Shown here: in pieces, positions 47,901-56,900 of the stretch
Position numbering within the stretch: position 1 is the first letter of the stretch
Layout of the letters: every line of letters begins with the position of its first letter
Source of the DNA: Monodelphis domestica
Taxonomy: Eukaryota; Chordata; Mammalia; Didelphimorphia; Didelphidae
Reading direction: 5' to 3'
DNA length: 64,000 nucleotides
Assembly (NCBI RefSeq): GCF_027887165.1
Contig: NC_077235.1
Span: 7,877,378-7,941,377, forward strand
Notes under the pieces: model-generated
Seen by the model: the letters and a program-made list of their open reading frames with translations, nothing else
The model's database searches: none
What the model was told of the DNA's origin: nothing
Program-made: the position numbers and the translations under genes

Positions 47901-50900
47901 CTCATTTGCAAAACAAAAGAGGAGGCAGGAGATTCTGAATAGTGGAGGGGAATTAAAAATTAGTCTGGCCAGAGCTTGGCATAAGATCTAGCTCAAATCG
48001 ACTCTTCCAAAGAAGTCTTCTAAGTGAAGCTGGTACAAGGACAGCGAATGGATGTGAAGGGAACAAATCCGATGACATGGCAGACTGTGACAAGTCATCA
48101 TTGCTGATGATAGTAGAATCGTGCCTTCTATAGTATCTGACAAAGTATTTGAGGAAGCATAGAAGCTGGAAGGCTCCAACCAGCAAGTGTACCATATGCT
48201 TTCCCCCTCCATTTCTGGTCGCAGTTGTGTTTCAAATACACCTCCAGGCCATATGGCTGGAAGTTAAAATAGCCTTCTTTGAAACTACTCTATGAGACAA
48301 GCCGATGGATGGAAATCCCCGCTTCTAAGGTAGATTAATCAGTGGTGACTATTGGCCTTCTGGAAGGATTTATGAATGGGTGTCACCCCCGAGGTTCTTT
48401 CAAATATTCACCCATTTGACAGACCAGGAGGGAGGATCCATGACCAGTGCTGGAGGGGGCCTTCGAAACTGTGTAGCGGCTCTCTCTGATATATAGTGCA
48501 GAGAGCACTGCATTTGGAACCAAGAGCCCTGACTACGTCACATAATCTTTCTCAGCTCAGTTTCATCACCTGGGCAATGACGAAATAATTTCGAAGTCTC
48601 CTTCCTGCTCTCAGATCTTGGATCCCTTCTTGGTCAACAATTTCATTTTCTAGATTAGGAGATTGAGGGCCAGAGAAGGGAAATAGTGAAAATGATGGTG
48701 ATGATGACAGCACTAACAACAGTGGAAGTTTACAAAGCACTTTAAAGTGTGCAAGCCACTTGACCTACATTTTCTTATACAACTCTGGGTTTGCAGGAAT
48801 AAGACCTGTTATTCTAGTCCCTATGTTGCAGCTGAGGAAGTTAAATTTCAAAAGGGCTAAGTGACTTGTCAAAGATCATACAGCTAAATAACTTGTCTAA
48901 GGTCACCTGGCCTGGGCAAGAGCCTGGAGCACCTCACTCCAGGGCTGTGGAAGGAAGATGAAAGAATGTCAGACCTGTATGCTGTTGGGCAAGTCACTTC
49001 AATTAATCAATTAACAGTGATTAAGTGCCCGCTGTCTGCAGGGGCATTAGGGACACAAAAAGAGCAGGCAAAATACAGTCCTTGTCCTGGAGGGGTTACA
49101 TTCTTGTGGGGGAGACAACAAGGAAACAAATGTATGTAAAACGAGCAATGGACAGGAGAAATAGGAGAGGGAAATTGAAGAGGAAAGGCCCTAGGATGAA
49201 GAGGAGTTGGAGAAGGCTTCATGTTGGAGGGGGGATTTTAGTTGGGACTTAAAAGAGGAAGGCTGCATTTTCTTTATCTGTAAAATGACTAGGGTTAGAC
49301 TACATGACCTCTGAAGTTCTTTCCACACCTAAATCTATTCTACTCTGATTCCTGACAACTGAAGATAAATCAGAAGTGAAGATGAATTCTCCCCGAATCT
49401 GTAACCCACCATCAAAGTGAAAAATAGGATTCAATTTTTAGGATTTTCTTTTACCTACAAGTTTGCTGAAGTCACCCATTGTATAAAGGGGTATTGTGGA
49501 CCATATGACTCGGGGAAAATGTAGAGAAAAGGGCGAAGTCTCAGAAGATGATCCGCCAAATGGGTCTTTTTTGGATACTGGAATTAACTTGGAGTATATG
49601 GAAGTTTCTGACTAAGGTAAGACGACCACATTACTATTTGGCATTGACGCACAGTAGCATTGCTCATGAACCTGGAAACATGAAATATTTTCAGAGACAA
49701 CTACTGAAATATGTACATTTGTTTCCTTGTTGTCTCCCCCACAAGAATGTAACCCCTCCAGGACAAGGACTGTCTGACTCAATGCAGACTGAATAGATTT
49801 TCATTTTTACGTCATGAAACAAATCAAACAAATTTTGTAAAATGTCATTGTTGATAAGGAACATCGCCGAGGAGTGTGATGGCCAAATGGAAACATGATT
49901 TCTTCCAGCATCATACTTAGAAATCTGGAGGAAAATCTGTTTGCTTTGTTTTTAACCAAGATAACTCCAAATATTATACCTTTTTCTAGGCTTTGATTTG
50001 GCATTCATTGCCTATCCAGAAGCTCTCGCACAACTGCCGGTTGCCCCGTTTTGGTCTATACTATTTTTCTTCATGCTTTTGACTTTGGGTCTTGACTCTC
50101 AGTTTGCTTCAATAGGTAAGTGATTTGGAGGGATGGTAATATTTCAGAAGAAAATCTCTTCTGCTTCACTCAGGTTGTCTTTATTTCAAAACAGCCTCCT
50201 TTAGACTATCTCCTATTGCTCCCCACTAGGCTTCCGGAAACACAAATTTCATTTTGTCTGTCCAACCCCTGGTTCAAAACCCTTCAATGCCTTTCTGTTG
50301 GCTTCAGGGGAAAGCCCAGATTCCCTGGTCTGTTTTTTAAGACTCCCCATCATCATTTTGTTTCTACTTTGCTTTCCATTGCTTCCCAACATATACCTTT
50401 TCTCTGGTTAAATCAATACTTTTACCTTCCCATTCATTCATTTCGCTTTACAATTATTAGTATCTTGTGTTTTTACATTACTTTTGTGGCAAAGCTATCC
50501 TCTCACCAGAGGGAGGGAGGGGGGGAGGAAGGATGGAAGGCAGGCAGGAAGGAAGGAAGGCAGGCAGGAAGGAAGGAAGGAAGGAAGGAAGGAAAGAAGG
50601 GATGGACGGACGAGTTCAACATAGCAAAGCTACCTATCAACTCAGTTTGGGAATATATGCAATGTAATGTAGCCTTGGTCCCCCACTTCTTCAGAGAGGA
50701 AGGAATACATTTTCCTACCTTTTGTCCAAGCACAAGCTCTTCAGTGATTCTCCTTACACAAAACTAGTCTTTATATTGACATGACTGTGGTCAAACACTC
50801 ACTGAACAGCAGCTGTGGGAATCGCACCACACTTCACTTTTGGGGAGCTACAACGTTCGCATAAGACACAAGTATTGCCCTCTTGGAGCTCCCTTCCAAG

Positions 50901-53900
50901 TGGGGACATTTCATCACACACACACATACACACAAACTGCTAAATGTAACATTAGTATGACAATCGGATTAGAGAATAGTTCTGAGAGGAAGGGCCCATC
51001 ATTTGAGCCACTAGGTACTTAACAGGCCATTGTTTTGTATGTTTGCTCTTGGTCCTTGGGCTCTAGTCATATCTCCTCTACTAGAGTGCAAGCTCATTGA
51101 GGACAGGAATCCTGTCTTCTAAGTCTTCTTTATCTCTGAAAGCACCAAACGAGGCCCTTGAGCACAGAGTATCAGTACGGAAACCCCTAGGAGAGCCCTC
51201 CATTGTACAGAAGGAAGACACTGGGACAGGCTGAATCTGTTTCCCTCTGAAATAGAACTAAATCTGACTTCAGTCCTTTTAACCACTCACTTTCGGCACC
51301 AATATGTGCCTCTGTCTGTCCCTACGGGGATAATTGCAGAAAGGGTGGTGGGGGATGCCAGTCTGTGGCTGAAAATTCCTCTAGGGTACAAGGGTTTCGG
51401 GGAACTACTACAAGAAGAGAAGCTCACTGGAGCTAAGGGAAAGCACAGCCTGGCTCCTTTTACATTCTAGCAAAGGGCAGGAGTGACTTATTCAGAGACA
51501 TTTTATACTTTGGCAGCCCTAATCCTCGAGTTTTCGTTTTTGCATCCCTTTTCCACCAGCAGGAGATACTCCCTGCATAACAAGACAAGGGAGATCTTGG
51601 AGAGAACATTCCCATCTCTTCTTTCAGTGGGGTAGAGAAGAGGGAAGTCCTGGCCAGAAGCTCTAGGTGGTGAGAGCCAAAGGGAATGGCAGCAGGCTAA
51701 CTCCTGGACAATGCAAGAGGGGGAAAAGAGGGTGATACGGGGTCTGGCCTAAGAATAAGAAGTGTCCCTGGAGATTTCCCTGGCCCTGCACCCCCAAAAT
51801 GATATCAGCTCGGGAACCATTTGTGGGTGGATTTACTGCATTTGAATTCCAAGAATCCTAACTAGACCTTAATGATGAATAAGCTGACATGTAAATTATC
51901 ATTTTTCCTCTACAGAAACAATTACAACCACCATTCAAGATTTATTTCCCCAAGTGATGAAGAGATTGAGAGCTCCCATAACTTTGGGGTGCTGCTTGAT
52001 TTTGTTTTTACTAGGTCTGGTCTGTGTAACTCAGGTAGAACATTTACTTTTTTCATAGCAATTCTATTCTGATTCCTTCAGAGGTGAATGGATCCAATAA
52101 CCGACAAGTCTCAGAATGATGATAAACTATTGGCCTTGACCAAACCTATGCATGCACTTATTTGATCTCTATTGGCTGATGATGGTATAACTGAAAGGAT
52201 ACTGAATTTGAAGACAGAGGGCCTGGGTTCAAATCAAAGCTCTGCCACTAACAACCAAAGTCACCTTGGGCAAAAACATTTGATCTTTCCTGGCCCTTAT
52301 TTCTTCATCTGTCAAAAAAGGATGTTAGACTTGGTGACCTCCAAGTTCCCTTCCAACTTAAGATCTATAATTACAGAACGTTTGTTGTCGAGTCAAGTCT
52401 GACTCTTCATGACTGCATGGACCACACCATCCAGGGGGTTTCTTGGTTTTCTTGGCAAAGATCCTGGAATGGTTTACCATTTCCTTCTCCAGCATGATCA
52501 GAAACTAGCTATACCCCCAAAGAAATACCCGTGGCCATTTCTAAAGGAATCGTCCTGGGTGCCTCTTTGGCACAGGAAGAGTGAGAAGGGATTGTTTAAT
52601 CCCGCTTTGACACTCTCTAGGCATCTTGTGCTCACATTTGAAAAACTTTCATTTTCACATTTCTTAGGTGGAAGGAAATGCTATAGAACCTATTTAAATG
52701 CAATGAGCAAATGGAGTCCCGAGAACCTCACAAAGCCATTTGTTTTGTGCCATTCTGTTTCCCCTCCTGTATCTAGAAGTGATTTGTTGTTTTTGTTGCT
52801 AGGCCGGAATTTACTGGGTTCATCTCATTGACCATTTCTGTGCTGGATGGGGCATTCTGATCGCAGCCATACTGGAAATAGTAGGGATCATATGGATTTA
52901 TGGTAAGCCATCTGTGAAATTGTCTGTAAAAGCATTATTGTAAAGGCTATTACCAGGATAGGCTTATTTACCTGGTTTCTTTCATCACTTTTCCCTGTTG
53001 TGATTTGGAACTCAACTGAGTTGCCCACTCTGTTAAGCAGACATATTTAGAGGTGTGTGCAATCCTGCTGCTGGAAAGGACAAAACTAATTCAGGCATGC
53101 CAAGAGAATTGGAGACCGAGATTCCTACTGGAGCTTACATGACTGCTGGTCACAATGCATTCATTAATGGGTTTTTCATTAGGTGGGAACAGATTCATTG
53201 AAGACATTGAGATGATGATTGGAGCAAAGAGATGGATATTCTGGCTGTGGTGGAGAGCCTGCTGGTTTTTCATTACTCCTCTTCTTTTGATAGTAAGTAT
53301 GAAAGAGATCGGGTAGCAAAGAACACGCGTGTGTATCTGGCTTTTCGATGTTTCTTTTAAAAAGGATCCCACAACAGGGTAAAGACAAAAAACAGCAAAT
53401 AGGAAACAGCACTCATCTTTTCACATAGAGCCATTTTTCTTTTGAGGAGCCCAACACAAAAACTGCAACAGCCCCCCAAGAAGCCTGTAGGCCCCATTCT
53501 GGAAGGGTGGCCCATATGGCTACTTAGGAAACTAAACAATTGCTTATTAAGCCTTCCCACTTTGTACCTACTAGCATTGTGGCCTAAGTGCCATGGGAAC
53601 ACAGAAGAAGAATTGACACATAGTCCTTGTGGCGAAAGAGTTTATAGACTCATTGGGGAGACAAAACCATATATACAAAACCCAAGACATTTCAAGAACA
53701 ATTCAAATCTCAACAATGAGTAGCAGCTGGGATGCAGGCAGAAATATTAGATTTAGAGATAGAGAATCTGTCCTGTGCTATCAGTTTGACCCTAGGGCCT
53801 AAGCAATCATTGAGGTCCACTGTCCTCCTCTGTAAAATGAAGAGATGGCACTTTGTCCGCCCTCAAAGTAGGATCCTATAATTCTAATCATGTTACCTTG

Positions 53901-56900
53901 GCCAAGCCACTTCCCCTCACTGGCCCTCAGTTTCTTCTTCTGTAAAGTGGAGGAAGGAGGAATTGGATTTTAGGGAACTTCATTTCTGGCAAAAAGGAGA
54001 AATCATTGAGATGTTATCCTTTGAGACGTCCCACTGCTGACTGACTTGCAGAAAAGTTGCTCTTCTTCTGATTTCTTTATTTGTAGGACTATTGCCATAA
54101 TAATAGCTGACCCCTTAGCCAGGGGATGTGGAAGGTTAGTTAGCTTGACCCTATACAGAGATGTCTTTCCTTAGTTATAGAATCTGGAAGAAGGCTGAAT
54201 CTCATTTTTCAATACCATGGCTCCTACAGAGATCTCCTAAGCTTTAACCCTAACGTTTGAGGCTATGCAGAGAGCCATGACTCTTCTTGCAAGCCCAGGG
54301 CACATTTCAATGGTCTGAGTCATGCCTACGGAAAATGGCAATTGAACCAAGAAGGTGCCATGGCACCATCTGGAAGAGAGTGCTAGTCTTGGAGTCAGGA
54401 GAGACATGGGGTCGGATGCCATCTCGGCCTTCAGTTGTGTGTGTCTGGCCAAGTTGCTTAACCTTTATGAGCCTGGCTTTATGAAACGGGGGATAAAATA
54501 ACTTACCTCATAGGGTGGCTGCGAAGATCAAGTGAGATAATGGCCATAAAGCCTTGTGTGCAACGTAAAGGACTATAGAGATGGCAGCTATTATCCTCTT
54601 TAATTGGAAAACTTTCCGTCGAAAAAGCCTTTTTGGTAACTTTGATGGCTCTGGCAGCATTTTGCATTTAGCCAGCCCAGTTGCTGTCAACACATGCATT
54701 TTACAACCATGCTGTAAACCTTTCATTTGGGCTGTTTTTGTAGCTACCCAGGCTTTACGAGAAGCCACAGTCGAGTTCCTGGAAAGCTTGACACCCAGTT
54801 GCAACTATTAAAAATGTCCCAAACCAGGAAACTGTCCATCAGGAAGGAGGGGATTGATTGTGGAGTTGAATTAATTGGGAACGTGTAATTGTTCAATGAT
54901 TAAATGGCTTGCTGTTGTTCAGGCACTGGGTTGGCTGTGTCCAACTCTTCATGTCCTTATTTGGGGTTTTCTTGGCAAATATATTGGAGTGGTTTGCCAT
55001 TTCCTACTCCAGTTCCTTTTACAGATGAGTAAATTGAGGCAAACAGGGCAAAATGACTTCCTCAGTGTCATACAGCTAGAAAGTGGTTGAGCTGGATTTG
55101 AATGTAGGAGGTTGGGTCTTTCTGACTCCAGGCCTGGAACTCTATTCACTGGCCACCCAGCTGTTCTGATTAAATAGCTATGGCGGTCTACTATACATAA
55201 TTGTTTGAGAGACAGCATGGGATAGTAGACTGAGGGCCAACCTTGAAATAAGGAAGTCCTGGCTGGTTCTTGTGCTGCTTCTGACAGTCAGTTATCTAAG
55301 GCTCTAAGTTGTAGGCCAATTGCCGTCAGTCTCCATTGGAGGGACCAGTGCCCCACACTGGGCGTGCCATGCATGAAGGGAATCCCAGGCTGGGCCCTTG
55401 AAAAGAAATGCATCTGGACACTGTAGTGAACTCAAGATGGCCCCTGTCCTTGCGCGTTGTGCGCACTAAGAGTATTTCAGTTTCAAATTAAATAGCAGGT
55501 ACATTGGCAAGGCTAAGGAACTGTCTGAAAGCAGTCTGGTTTCTTGTGGAGAAGCACTGGCTCCACTGTCGCGCCCAGACATCTGCATGTCAGTATGGAG
55601 AACAGATAGAATTTCAATGATTTTATTTGCAAGGGTGCACTGAGTTCCAAAGCCAAAGTGTTGACTGCTGACTTGACATAGAGGCAACATTTAGCCAGGG
55701 TCCACATGTTAGATTCAGCCAAAGGAAAACAGACAAAGTGAAAAGGCTGACAACTCAGATGGTGTCGTCACTGTTATCTACACGTTTTGAAAAGCCTAGG
55801 TTGAATTTGCTTCTGACTTTGAAGTCCCTTCATTTTGGTGCTGTGTGGACACTGCCTTAAAGAGTTTTCTTTTTGGGGGGGCAGCTGGATGGCTCAGTGG
55901 ATGGAGAGCCAGGCCTAGAGATGGGAGGTCCTGGGTTCAAATCTGGCCGTAGACACTGCTGGGCAAGTCACTTGACCCCCATTGCCTAGCCCTTACCACT
56001 CTTGTGCCTTGGAACCAGTACACAGTACTGATTCTAAGATGGAAGGTAAAAGTTTAAAAAAAGACTTTTCCTTTTTAACTCTTAGCTTTCTCTATGGAGG
56101 CCAAGCAAACTCAGAGTCCCATTTCTTCCTCCCATCCCTTACCTTCTGCAAGAGCTTTGAAAGTGAGTAGGATGGAGGAGAGGACCTAGCTTCATCGCTG
56201 GGGGTAACAGAACTTCTCCCAGTCTTATTCCATATTTTACTCTCTCACTGTGGAACTATTTGGATTGATGTTTGTCTTAGAATTGCCCAGACTGAAAAAA
56301 CTGCTAGGGAACGCCCCGCACTCCTGCCACAGTATAGATTTTGAATATCTGACTTTATTTTTAAATAAGTACGCTGGCCACTACAGTACGCTATTTTTTG
56401 AAACACATACAGAACATCCACCTACCTGGAGTTCTGAAGAATTTATACGAATGACTATTTTGGGAAATCCCAAGACAAAGCACATTCCTTTAGTTTGCCC
56501 ATGTACTAGTGTGATCTTCTGTGTTTGAAAGCACTTCTAAAATCCTGCCGGCTTCCTAAAATGCCCAATGAAGTTCCTAGACTTCTTTGAAATCGGAACC
56601 GTCTGTGACAAATGGCTGGTATTTTGAAAGACCTGAATGGACGTTTTAGTTGCGATGCCTTTTGGATAGAACACTCTGATCTTTAAGTTAACTTGGATTT
56701 TCTGAATTTCCCCCTAACAGACCATTTTCATCTGGTCCCTGGTGACATTTCAGGAACCAGACTACGCTAAAATCCCCTACCCTACTTGGGGACTTGCTCT
56801 GGGCTGGTGTATGATTATTTTCTGCATCATCTGGATCCCCATTATAGCCATTGTGAAAATAGTGAAAGCCAAAGGCAACTTCATCCAGGTGAGTACCAGT

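Noticed and set aside
50120-50767. 215-codon + frame starting just after exon 9
   Set aside because: It runs through an L2-like fragment and the AAGG microsatellite, with no domain and no gene signals.
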